From Symbiodinium natans (Eukaryota > Sar > Dinophyceae > Suessiales > Symbiodiniaceae): a stretch of DNA of 26,419 bases. Positions 16,595 through 26,383 of this stretch are shown here, piece after piece. The stretch's first letter is position 1. The number at the start of each line of letters is the position of its first letter. The stretch spans positions 347,501 through 373,919 of the forward strand of contig CAJNDS010002540.1 in NCBI GenBank assembly GCA_905221605.1, in the 5' to 3' direction. The translations under genes were made by a program, and so were the position numbers. Under the pieces are notes generated by a model. That model did no database searches and was not told the origin of the DNA. It saw only the letters and a list, made by a program, of their open reading frames with translations.

Positions 16595-17325
16595 CAAGCT
16601 AGTCAATTTTGGTTCGTGGGCAATGAGAAACTTATGAAACTTCCAGTAGCCCTCAATTCTTGCATCCTCGGCTGTGTCCTCACGTGCACAGCCTGTACAA
16701 CAAACAATTTTCTGCCTTCATTGCTCAGGTTGAACATGCCCGCGTCCCTGACCATTTACCAGGCATTCCTCCGCGGGCAGAAAGGGCTCGGAAACTTTGA
16801 CGAGCCTGGTTAGGCAGGTCTGCGCGGCGAGTTGCGACCAAGTCTGCGTCATCACGAAGAGGTTCTGGAGTTTGCCCAGGCTTGTGCAGGCGCAGGGAGC
16901 ACTTGGTGTGCGGAAAAACATTCCCGAGACCTGTTGACTCTGAACACCATTGAAACATGCAAAGACCAAAATGTGGCTTTCCGCAACTACAAGATGGGCT
17001 ACGCAAGCCGTTGTGCCTTTTCCAGCAAGGACAAAAGTTTTGACTGATGTTCTACTTAGTTCAATGGCCGTTGTTCTCTGATTCTCACACCAAGTTGGTG
17101 CAGATGGACACCTCGCAGAGTTTCTTGCGCGGCGCAAACAACTCGACCTGGAACAACCGCATCCCCACACGAGAGGCCCACCATTGCTTGAAGTGGTTCC
17201 ATGCCCACCTGCGCCCCGACACGTCCAAGACCTCCATTTTGGATGGTACTTTGGCTGAAGGGTGTTCTGACATTCGGGCCACTTCGCCAATGTGGGCTCA
17301 TGATGCCACTGTGCTCATGACACAC
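16595..17325. other. Unassigned region upstream of the telomere-like block
   Basis: The region is moderately GC-rich with several short overlapping frames. One plus-strand frame (17047 onward, HHCLKWFHAHLRPDTSK) looks protein-like, but it then runs into telomere-like repeats, so it is at best a fragment. No family is recognised. Confidence 0.25.
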
Positions 17326-19697
17326 CGAAAAAACCTGAACCTGAAACCCAAAAACACCCGAAAAACCCTACCCCTAAACCCTGAAAACCCAAAAGCCCTA
17401 GAAACCTGAACCATACAAACTCTAAACCCGAAAAACCCAACACCCTGTCAACCCAAAAGGCTCTGAACCCGAAAAACCCCAAAACCTTTAACCCTAAAAA
17501 CTCCAAAAGCCCTAAACCCTAAATATCCTGAACCCTAACAACCCGAAACCCTAAAAAGCCTAAATCTTAACTTCCCTAAATCTGGAACCCCTGAACTCAA
17601 AAACCCCCGAAACCCAAAGCCCTGAAAAATCTGAAAACCTTGAGCCCGAAAAACCCTAAACACCCCCGGCCCTATACCCTAAGCCGCAAAACTCTAAAGC
17701 CTAAACCCCAAAAATTAAACCCTTCACCCATTTTCACCCGAAAACCCCTTAACGCCAAAAACACATGAATGTAAAGAGCCCTGACAACCTGAAAAAAAAA
17801 AAAACTGAACACCCGAAACACGAAAAACCCAACAGCTTTTCAACCCCTAACAACCCAAAACCGTGAAAGCCCTAAAACCCTTGAACCCGAAAAAGCCTAA
17901 CCCCGAATAGCCCTGAACCCGAATAGCTTCCCTCAAAACCCTGAACCTAAAAACCCCTAAACCTTAAAACCCGAAACCCTGATACCTCAAACCCTGAAGC
18001 CGAAAGACCCTGAACCCAAAAAAATCCCTGAACCCGAAAATACCCCCAAAACCAAAAAAAAACCTAAACCCTGGAAGCCGAAACCCGAAAAACCCTAAAA
18101 ACCTTGAACCCCTAAAGCCAAACACCCTGAACCCTAAAACCCTTGAGCCCCAAAAAGCTCCAAACCCAAAAACCGTGACTTGAAGACCTCTAACCCTACA
18201 AACCCGAGAAACCGTGAGCCCGAAAAGCCCTGAACCCTAAACCCTGAACCCGAAAATCCCTAAACCCTAAAACCGGGACCCTGGAGCCCAACTCAAACCG
18301 AGAAACACTAAGCCCTGCAAACTTTCAAAAACACCCTTGACCCGAAAAACCCTAAAACCTTAACCCGAAAAGATCACGCTCACCTGAAAACGCTACACCC
18401 TAAAAACCCTACACTTAAGAACCTGAACCCTGAAACCGGAAAAACCGTAAAGCTCAAAAACCCTAAACCCTGAAAGCCCAAAAACCCTAGAAACCCTGAA
18501 CCCTGCAAACCCTGACCCCGGAAACCCTAAATCCCTGACCCTAAATGCTTTGAACCCGAAAACCTTGAACCCTAACAGCCCTGAACCCGAAAAACCTTTT
18601 ACCCTAAAACCCCCAAAACCCTAAACCCTAAAGATCCTGAACTGAAAAATCCCCTAAACCCCAAAACCCTGAAAACCCTGAAAACCCTGACCGCACACCC
18701 TAAACCCTGAACCCTAGAACCCTAAACCTTAAACACCCTAAACACCCAGAACCCGAAAAATCCTGAACCCTAACAACCCTAAACCCTAGAAGACCCGGCC
18801 CTAAACCCTAAGCCGCAAAACCCTAAACCCTAAACCCTAAAAACTAAAACCCTTAACCAGTTTCAGCCTATAACCCTTAACGCCAAAAACACGTGAATGT
18901 AAAGAACCCTGACAACCTAAAAAAACGAACACCCGAACCACGAAAAACCCCAACAACTTTTGAACCCCTAAAAACCAACACCCTGAAAGCTCTAAAAACC
19001 CTTGAACCCGAACAAGCCTGAGCCCGAATAGCCCTGAACCCTAAAAGCCTCCAACCCTTAAACCCTGAACCTAAAAAACCCTAAACCTTAAACCCCCTAA
19101 CTTCCTAAACCCTGAACCCTCAAACCCTGAAGCCGGAAGACCCTGAACCCCAGAGTACCTAAACCCGAAAACAACCTAAAACGAAAAAAACAAAAAAAAA
19201 ACCTAAACCCTGAAAACCGAAACCCGAAAAACCCTGAACCCTGAAAGCCTCTAACCCTACCAAACCCCAGAAACCCTGGGCCCGAAATGCCCTGAGCCCT
19301 AAAAACCCTGAACCCTAAGAACCCTAAACCCTAAAACCGAGACCCTGAAAACCCAAAACAAGCCAAGAAACCCCAAACCCTGAAACTTTCACAAACACCC
19401 TGTGCCCGGAAAACCCTAAAACTTTAACCCAAAAATAGCACTATCACCTTGAAAACGCTACACCCTAAAAACCCTACACTTAAGAACCTGAACCCTGAAA
19501 CCGAAAAACCCTAAAGCTGAAAAACCTTAAACCCTGAAAGCCCAAAAGCCCTAGAAACCTAAACCATACAAACTCTAAACCCGAAAAACCCAACACCCTG
19601 TCAACCCAAAAGGCTCTGAACCCGAAAAACCCTGAACCCTAACAGCCCTGAACCCGCAAAACCTTTAACCCTAAAAACTCCAAAAGCCTTAAACCCT
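17326..19697 (+). repeat. Degenerate telomere-like (CCCTAAA-derived) DNA with a period of about 1.1 kb
   Basis: The stretch is built from variants of CCCTAAA (ACCCTGA, ACCCGAA, CCCTAAAA). A longer order is visible. AAGCCGCAAA...CGCCAAAAACAC...TGAATGTAAAG occurs at 17681 and 18810 (offset 1129), GAAAACGCTACAC at 18385 and 19451 (offset 1066), and CCATACAAACTCTAAACCCG at 17411 and 19564. At least two copies of a unit of about 1.1 kb are therefore present. Short frames in it are products of the repeat. Confidence 0.85.
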
Positions 19698-19739
19698 ACA
19701 AATTGAAATTGACGGTTCTGGGTGGGCTCTCGTTTGCTG

Positions 19740-20310
19740 GATTTTTGACCAAACCTTTCAAGTTTTTTTTTCAAGGTTTTTCTTGCTTTTTCAGAATTAT
19801 TCAATGTTTTTTAAGGTTTTTCAAAGTTTCTCAGTGTGTTTCAGGATTTTTTCCCTCAGTTCTGATGAAGGACCGCCCCCGCGACCTTTTCACAGCCTAA
19901 TTTTTGTCAAGGGGGGTCGCATGTTTCAATTTTAAAAGCAAAATTGTCTCCTTGCCTCAAACTCCGACCCCTCACCCCCCCTGGATCGGCCCGGTCCCTA
20001 TTAAAAATGCGACTTTTTAGTACTGAAATCGACGGTTCTGGGTGGGCTCTCGTTTTCTGGATTTTTGACCAAAACCGTGCTTTCACCGATAGGGGCTTCT
20101 AAACCGTAGGGTTTAGGGCCCTAAGAGTTTTGTGGGCCTTAGATTAGATTTCGGGTTTTGGGTCCGTTAAAAACTAACTACTGGGAAAGTATTGAGTGAA
20201 CTTTGTATTTCCTCAATGTTATGGGTTTCTTGGGTGGGTGTTTTTTTTTCCAACGCTTGACAAGCTGCTTGACTAGTGAATGCTCGGACTTGAGATGCTG
20301 AACCCCAAAC
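19740..20310 (+). repeat. Large inverted repeat, left arm
   Basis: This arm is the approximate reverse complement of 21885-22450. Matching landmarks are AGTACTGAAATCGACGGTTC (20020) with the same sense-inverted string near 22160, AGGGCCCTAA near 20118 and 22078, CTTGACAAGCTGCTTGACTA near 20258 with its complement near 21915, and CTGAACCCCAAACCC opposite GGGTTTAGGGTTCAG. It is not coding. Confidence 0.85.
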
Positions 20311-20894
20311 CCTAAACCCTAAACCGTAAACCCTAACCCTAAACCCTAAACCCTAAAACCCCGCAAACCCTAAACCCTAAACCCTAAACCCTATAAAACC
20401 CCCTAAACCCTAAACCCTAAACCCTAAACCCTACAACCCCCTAAACCCCTAAACCGCTAAACCCTAACCCTAAACCCTAAACCCTAAAACCCCCTAAACC
20501 CTAAACCCTAGAACCCCTTAAACCCTAAACCCAAAACCCAAAACCCTAAACCGCAAACCCTAAACCCTAAACCCCTAAACCCTGATCCCTAAACCCTAAA
20601 CCCTACAACCCCCTAAACCCCAAACCCCACACCCTAAACCCTAAACCCTAAACCCTAAACCGTAAACCCTAAACCCTAAACCCTAACCCTAAACCCTAAA
20701 CCCTAAACCCCTAAACCCTAAACCCTAAACCCTAAACCCGAAAAACCCGAAACCCTAAAACCTAAAACCGCGAAAAACCCTAAACCCTAAACCCTAAACC
20801 CTAAACCCTAGAACCCCTAAAACCTAAACCCTTAAACCCTAAACCCTAAACCCTAAACCCTAAACCCTAAGCCCTAAGCCCTAAGCCCTAAACC
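20301..20894 (+). repeat. CCCTAAA telomere-type repeat block
   Basis: Many exact CCCTAAA units occur with interspersed CCCCTAAA, CCCGCAAA and CCCTAAG variants. It is internal to the window and inside the inverted-repeat pair. Confidence 0.95.
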
Positions 20895-20901
20895 CGAGTC
20901 G

Positions 20902-20938
20902 TGGCACCCAAACGAGCGCGGGGCTCGTTTGGGTGCCA
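20902..20938. repeat. Perfect 16-bp hairpin
   Basis: TGGCACCCAAACGAGC (20902-20917) is followed by a 5-base loop and its exact reverse complement (20923-20938). It sits immediately after the CCCTAAA block. Confidence 0.9.
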
Positions 20939-20967
20939 AGATCCTTGAAATTAATCCTAAACCCAGC

Positions 20968-21035
20968 CACTTCCAAGCTGCACACGGCACTTCCCGGCAC
21001 TTCCAAGCTGCTCGCGGCACTTCCAAGCTGCACGC
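20968..21035. repeat. Short tandem repeat CACTTCCAAGCTGC
   Basis: Three full copies of CACTTCCAAGCTGC(A/T)C and one shortened copy (CACTTCCCGG) follow each other. The surrounding 21036-21210 has no gene that I can support. Confidence 0.75.
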
Positions 21036-21211
21036 GCTCTGAAAGCCCTGGGCAGCCAACCATTTCGAAGTTTCTGGAATCCGAAAGCTTCAAAATACGT
21101 GGTAAAAACCAATGAAAACAAGACGTGTGTGCGGCCTGGACGCGGGAAGACCGTGATTTGCTGCGTGCGCCTTGGACGCGGACATGCGTGCGGCTTGAAC
21201 GGTCCGACCCG

Positions 21212-21420
21212 CAGGGTTTAGGGTTTTTAGGGTTGGGTTCCGGGTGTTGGGGGTTTTGAAGGTTTAGGGTTTCTAGGGTTCGGGTTTAGGGTTAAATGAT
21301 CTAGAATTCAGTGTGGCTATGTTTAGGGTTTTCGGGCTCAAGGTTGTCAGGGTTTTCAGGAGTTTTGGGTTTAGGGATTTTTGTTCAGGGGTTCCAGGGT
21401 TTAGGGTATTTTCAGATTTA
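21212..21420 (-). repeat. Degenerate TTTAGGG-like block
   Basis: GGGTTTAGGG-type units appear with many substitutions, in the G-rich orientation on the plus strand. Here the strand bias switches relative to 17.3-20.9 kb. Confidence 0.75.
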
Positions 21421-21432
21421 AGTGGTTTGGGG

Positions 21433-21493
21433 GGGACCCGGGCCGATCCTGGGGCCCCCCTCATTTGGGGTGTTTTTGGAGGCAAACTTTCCC
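21433..21493. repeat. Direct repeat, copy 1 (CCCGGGCCGATCCTGG module)
   Basis: GGGCCGATCCTGGG then CCTCATTTGGGGTGTTTTTG and GAGGCAAACTTTCCCTC recur at 22203-22262 with a few differences. In the first copy the 31-bp minisatellite follows directly. Confidence 0.8.
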
Positions 21494-21758
21494 TCACCGT
21501 TGCCCACTTTTGAGGCCAGGAAATTCACCGTTGCCCACTTTTGAGTCCAGGAAAGTCACCGTTGCCCACTTTTGAGGCCAGGAAAGTCACCCTTGCCCAC
21601 TTTTGAGGCCAGGAAAGTCACCGTTGCCCACTTTTGAGGCCCGGAAAATCACCGTTGCCCACTTTTGATGCCAGGAAATTCACCATTGCCCACTTTTGAG
21701 GCCAGGAAAGTCACCATTGCCCACTTTTGAGGCCGAAAATCACCGTTGCCCACTTTTG
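21494..21758. repeat. 31-bp minisatellite, array 1 (about 9 units)
   Basis: The unit is CACCGTTGCCCACTTTTGAG followed by GCCAGGAAAGT, 31 bp. This array mostly has the CCAGGAAA variant, whereas array 2 has CCCGGAAA, so the two arrays evolved apart. It ends in a TTAGGG block. Confidence 0.95.
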
Positions 21759-21763
21759 CATTA

Positions 21764-21893
21764 GGGTTTAAATCCATTATGATAGAGAGGTTTAGGGGGT
21801 TTTAGGGTTTAGGGTTTAGGGTTTTAGGGTTTAGGGTTTTGGGTTTTGGGTTTAGGGTTTAGGGGGTTTTAGGATTTAGGGTTTAGGGTTCAG
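21764..21893 (-). repeat. TTTAGGG telomere-type block
   Basis: G-rich units on the plus strand with GGTTTTAGGG variants. It is the mirror counterpart of the CCCTAAA block at 20301-20894, but much shorter. Confidence 0.9.
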
Positions 21894-22450
21894 CATCTCA
21901 AGTCCGAGCATTCACTAGTCAAGCAGCTTGTCAAGCGTTGGAAAAAAACCCACCCATCCAAGAAACCCATAACATTGAGAAAATACAAAGTTCACTCAAC
22001 ACATTCCCAGTAGTTAGCTTTTAACGGACCCAGAACCCGAAATCTAATCTAAGGCCCACAAGAGGCCCTTTATGCTCTTAGGGCCCTAAACCCTACGGAT
22101 TAGAAGCCCCTCTCGGTGAAGGCTCGTGGTCAAAAACCCAGAAAACGAGGCCACCCAGAACCGTCGATTTCAGTACTAAAAAATCGCATTTTTAATAGGG
22201 GCCCGGGCCGATCCTGGGTCCCCCCCTCATTTGGGGTGTTTTTGGAGGCAAACTTTCCCTCCCAAGGGGGGGTCGGAGTTTGAGGCCAGGGGGAGTCTCC
22301 GAAGACTATTTTGCCTTCAAAATTGAAAACAACGACCCCCCCTTGACCAAAACTAGGTTAAAAGCCCTGAAACATCCTGAAAAACATTGAAAAACCTTGA
22401 AAAATTGAAAACCTCTGAAAAACCTTGAAAAAACTCAGGGAAAAGCAAAT
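21885..22450 (-). repeat. Large inverted repeat, right arm
   Basis: This is the reverse-complement counterpart of 19740-20310, lightly diverged by small indels and substitutions. It includes GTACTAAAAAATCGCATTTT near 22172. The right arm contains an extra segment (about 22215-22265) with the CCTCATTTGGGG module. Confidence 0.85.
22203..22262. repeat. Direct repeat, copy 2 (CCCGGGCCGATCCTGG module)
   Basis: Second copy of the module at 21433-21493, inside the right inverted-repeat arm. Confidence 0.8.
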
Positions 22451-23718
22451 TCACCGTTGCCCACTTTTGAGGCCCGGAAAGTCACCGTTGCCCACTTTTG
22501 AGGCCCGGAAAGTCACCGTTGCCCACTTTTGAGGCCCGGAAAGTCACCGTTGCCCACTTTTGAGGCCCGGAAAATCACCGTTGCCCACTTTTGAGGCCCG
22601 GAAAGTCACCATTGCCCACTTTTGGGGCCCGGAAAGTCACCGTTGCCCACTTTTGAGGGGAAAGTCACCGTTGCCCACTTTTGAGGCCGAAAGTCACCGT
22701 TGCCCACTTTTGAGGCCCGAAAAGTCCCCGTTGCCCACTTTTGAGGCCCGGAAAGTCACCGTTGCCCACTTTTGAGGGGAAAGTCACCGTTGCCCACTTT
22801 TGAGGCCGAAAAAGTCACCGTTGCCCACTTTTGAAGCCCGGAAAATCACCGTTGCCCACTTTTGAGGCCCGGAAAGTCACCGTTGCCCACTTTTGAGGCC
22901 CGGAAAATCACCGTTGCTCACTTTTGAGGCCCGGAAAGTCACCGTTGCCCACTTTTGGGGCCCGGAAAGACACCGTTGCCCACTTTTGAGGGTCGGAAAA
23001 TCACCGTTGCCCACTTTTGAGGCCGAAAAAGTCACCGTTGCCCACTTTTGAGACCGAAAATCACCTGCCCGCTTTTGAGGCCCGGAAAGTCACCATTGCC
23101 CACTTTTGGGGCCCGGAAAGTCACCGCTGCCCACTTTTGAGGCCGGAAGTCACCGTTGCCCACTTTTGAGGCCGAAAGTCACCGTTGCCCACTTTTGAGG
23201 CCCGGAAAGTCACCGTTGCCCACTTTTGAGGCCCGGAAAGTCACCGTTGCCCACTTTTGAGGGGAAAGTCACCGTTGCCCACTTTTGAGGCCGACAAAGT
23301 CACCGTTGCCCACTTTTGAAGCCCGGAAAATCACCGTTGCCCACTTTTGAGGCCCAGAAAGTCACCGTTGCCCACTTTTGAGGCCCGGAAAGTCACCGTT
23401 GCCCACTTTTGAGGGGAAAGTCACCGTTGCCCACTTTTGAGGCCGAAAAAGTCACCGTTGCCCACTTTTGAAGCCCGGAAAATCACCGTTGCCCACTTTT
23501 GAGGCCCGGAAAGTCACCGCTGCCCACTTTTGAGGCCCGGATCATCACCGTTGCCCAGTTTTGAGGCCCGGAAAGTCACCGTTGCCCACTTTTGGGGCCC
23601 GGAAAGTCACCGTTGCCCACTTTTGAGGGTCGGAAAATCACCGTTGCCCACTTTTGAGGCCGAAAAAGTCACCGTTGCCCACTTTTGAGGCCGAAAATCA
23701 CCGTTGCCCACTTTTGAA
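22451..23718. repeat. 31-bp minisatellite, array 2 (about 42 units)
   Basis: The unit is CACCGTTGCCCACTTTTGAG plus GCCCGGAAAGT, with shortened variants (GGGGAAAGT, GCCGAAAAGT). A higher-order copy is visible: the rare markers GAGGGGAAAG at 22774 and GAGGGTCGG at 22988 recur at 23411 and 23625, both exactly 637 bp later. An ORF at 22560-22775 is only this repeat read in frame. Confidence 0.95.
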
Positions 23719-24020
23719 TTAGGGTTTAAATTCATTATGATAGAGGTTTAGGGTTTAGGGTTTAGGGTTTAGGGTTTAGGGTTTAGCGTTTAAGGTTTAG
23801 GGTTTAGGGTTTAGGGTTTAGGGTTTAGGGTTTAGGGTTTAGGGTTTAGGGTTTAGGGTTTAGGGTTTAGGGTTTAGGGTTTAGGGGGTTTTAGGGTTTA
23901 GGGGGTTTTAGGGTTTAGGGTTTAGGGGGTTTTAGGGTTTAGGGCTTAGGGGGTTTTAGGGTTTAGGGTTTAGGGGGTTTTAGGGTTTAGGGTTTAGGGT
24001 TTTAGGGTTTAGGGTTTTGA
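23719..24020 (-). repeat. TTTAGGG telomere-type repeat block
   Basis: This is a long run of near-perfect TTTAGGG, the cleanest in the window, with TTTTAGGGG-type variants toward the right end. It begins with TTAGGGTTTAAATTCATTATG, also seen in diverged form at 21763-21783 after array 1. Confidence 0.95.
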
Positions 24021-24065
24021 GGCTTCAGGGTAAAAGAACACTCGGCCCTGCGCAGGTCCCCAACG

Positions 24066-24131
24066 TTGCGCGTGCACCTTGGACACAGACGGCGCGTGCA
24101 CCTTGGAAGCGCGCGCGTGCACCTTGGAAGT
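24066..24131. repeat. Short tandem repeat GCGTGCACCTTGGA
   Basis: Three copies of GCGTGCACCTTGGA(A/C) with variable spacers. Related strings (GTGCGCCTTGGACGCGG) occur near 21165, on the other side of the complex. Confidence 0.75.
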
Positions 24132-24147
24132 GGCGCCCCTCTAGAAG

Positions 24148-24200
24148 GCCCGAGCCGCAAAACCCTAAACCCTAAACCCTAGAAATTAAACCCTTCACTC
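24148..24200 (+). repeat. Isolated CCCTAAA module
   Basis: AGCCGCAAAACCCTAAACCC then AATTAAACCCTTCAC is a third copy of the module found at 17681 and 18810. It is C-rich on the plus strand, outside the G-rich block. Confidence 0.7.
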
Positions 24201-25427
24201 TCAACAACCTCCTAGGTAAGGAATGTCCTGGTTAGAGGTATGGGGACAAGCCCCACGCACCCCACACAAAAAATGCTCTGTACTCACTGGAGGATGCTGC
24301 ACATACCGCTGCGCCCGGTTGGGCTACGGCGTCACGAGAACACAAACGGGATCGTCCACCATGCGCGTAAACACTTGACTTTGCACGCTGGGTGGTGTTC
24401 TAATGGCGAGAACCCTAAGAACCAAAAGAACCAAACGAACCAAATCAAGAAGATTTACAAGCATGTTGCCTGCCTTGCAAGCCCTGCAAAGCCTGCCGTT
24501 GCTACGTGGTCCTTCGATGAGCGTGGCTTGGAATTTCACGTACATTGTGCTTGTGCGAGGTGCATGCTGTTCTCGAACCAACAGGCAGGTCGTGACAAGC
24601 AAGATTCTTACTTAAACGTGATGTCGGCTGTGCACTCTTCCCGTTCCTGTGAGCGTTAAGGTCCGAGTCGAACGTGATACTAGACGAATGAGGGGCTGCG
24701 CACTACATCACGTGGTTTTTGGGGTCGAGCGGGCGAGGTGAAGAGGGGGGTTGTGAAAAATTCTGGGAATCTTAAAAGTACGCGTACTCCGGCACCCTTA
24801 GAGACACAGCTGTCATTTTGCAAGCAGCGCAAGACACAGTCGGCATCAGATGCCCAACGTGCGGTGAACTTAAACAAGAGCATCGAGGAGCCTGGCTCTA
24901 GGCCAAGCAACACATACTGCCCAGTTCGGAAACTAATGCACCTGCCAACGCCCAACACAAGGCCGAGCCGGGAACACACTACAATCACTACAGCTGTCAT
25001 TTGCGACCCCCTTCCGCCCCAAATGCTGTTTTGGGACAGTTCAGGGGAAGCCCGCTCCCTTCTGTTGAAGCTGGGCTTAGAGCAAGCACTGGATGCGGCA
25101 CATGGCACATAAAAGAGCAAAATATATCAGAAACTATATTAATAAATGCAAACATAAATATATATATATATATATATATACAGATATACATACATAGAAC
25201 TATCGGCAGCATGGGCAAACGGCCCTCACGAACTGCCACCATGACCATGAGCATGCCTCCAAAAGCAAATGCAAGGCCGGCAGTAGAATTCTGTCTGACA
25301 GCTTGCTTCTCGGCACCAGGAGCCACAATCGTTCGTAGATAGTTTCTTGTGCAGATGAGCGCAGACTAAAACCCCAAATCCTGCCTGCTCCTCCTCCTCA
25401 GCTGCGACCTCCGGCTCGCTTTGTAGC
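24200..25427. other. No gene recognised
   Basis: Overlapping frames on both strands (for example 24240-24659 plus and 24680-25120 minus) have no recognisable domain, and their codon content does not favour one strand. They could be exons of an unknown gene or chance. Confidence 0.3.
25156..25180. repeat. (TA)n microsatellite
   Basis: About 12 uninterrupted TA units. Confidence 0.95.
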
Positions 25428-25599
25428 CCTGGTCACAGGATGATTTGAGATTCTGGTGCTGCCTGAAGCCCTAAAGTCAACCCTGTCGAAGTCGCTGGCC
25501 AGACCAACACGGGCCTGGTCACAGGATGATTTGAGATTCTGGTGCTGCCTGAAGCCCTAAAGTCAACCCTGTCGAAGTCGCTGGCCAGACCAACACGGG
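25428..25599. repeat. 86-bp tandem duplication (2 copies)
   Basis: Copies 25428-25513 and 25514-25599 begin CCTGGTCACAGGATGATTTG and appear identical. The length is not a multiple of 3, so a frame read across it changes phase. Confidence 0.93.
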
Positions 25600-26233
25600 C
25601 AAAACGGACGGAAAGGTTTGGGGCTTCAGGGTGGTAAAACCCGAAACAACGAACAATCCGCAGAGCCACCCATGGCACCGGGAGCCTGCGAAGTCTTCGG
25701 AGGAGCTCTGGGCCTGGGGCTTCGGGTTTCTGCGACCCCGTGATCTTAGCTAGGGAGGACACAGGGAAATCCTGCCATTTTAGCGACAGCCCTTGCGCGA
25801 GTTGATTGAAGCCCTGGCAATTCTACCTCAAGGCCTCCGTACTCCAGGATAATCTCAGACACCACCCCACAAACAATAGGTAGGACGGATTCCCTCTCCA
25901 TAAACTGTCACAATTGCTCTAACTCCGGAGAGGACGATGAATTGGAGAAAGCTACTGGCAAAAGGAATGCTTTCTGGGCGGGATCGTATGTGCTAGGGGG
26001 CTGAGCCGTGACTGGGAATACTTTCTGTTCACCCCCCAGAAACTTCCCAATTGTTGCCACAAAACACCTATTCAACATACCTACGCCCCTCCGTGAACCT
26101 TCGTTTTGGGGTTCGCCTAGGATGTTGGCGGATTCCGTCCAAACCTCGAGTGTAGCAGCAACGGCTCAGCTGGCTCAGGGACCTGATAACCGTATGATTT
26201 GAAATGTGGGAGACGCTTAGCCAAAGGGTTGCG
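25600..26233. other. No gene recognised
   Basis: Mixed sequence with short frames only. If the small ORF to its right is a first exon, later exons would lie here on the minus strand, but I cannot place splice sites. Confidence 0.3.
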
Positions 26234-26383
26234 TCAACCCTGAACCCTCAAGCCGAAACAAGGCCTAAAAGTTGGCATCTCGGAGGGTATAGGCTGGCGC
26301 CTCTGCTCGCTCCAAGTGCTTCTGGCGCGCCTGCCAAAAAACAGCAAACAGAATGACGCTAAGACGAAGAAGGTAGACTTCAT
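26234..26383 (-). CDS. Short ORF with signal-peptide-like N-terminus, possible first exon
   Basis: ATG at 26381-26383 starts MKSTFFVLASFCLLFFG, a lysine followed by a hydrophobic stretch of about 13 residues, as in signal peptides. A charged stretch (RRARSTWSEQRR) follows, and the stop is 49 codons in. An AG|G-type boundary in TTTTTTGGCAG|GCGCG near 26331 could be a splice or chance. No homology is recognised. It may be exon 1 of a secreted-protein gene running leftward, or a random ORF. Confidence 0.3.
   Translation of the reverse strand: MKSTFFVLASFCLLFFGRRARSTWSEQRRQPIPSEMPTFRPCFGLRVQG

Noticed and set aside
17326-19700. Short ORFs in the telomere-like block
   Set aside because: They are low-complexity translations of CCCTAAA-type repeats.
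20301-21893. End-to-end telomere fusion
   Set aside because: The strand order is CCCTAAA then TTTAGGG, opposite to what joined chromosome ends give.
22560-22775. A 71-aa ORF with repeated SPLPTFEARK-like peptides
   Set aside because: It is the 31-bp minisatellite read through. The unit length is not a multiple of three and the frame is not kept along the array.
22451-23718. CRISPR array
   Set aside because: The units are contiguous near-identical repeats without unique spacers, in a eukaryotic telomere-like context.
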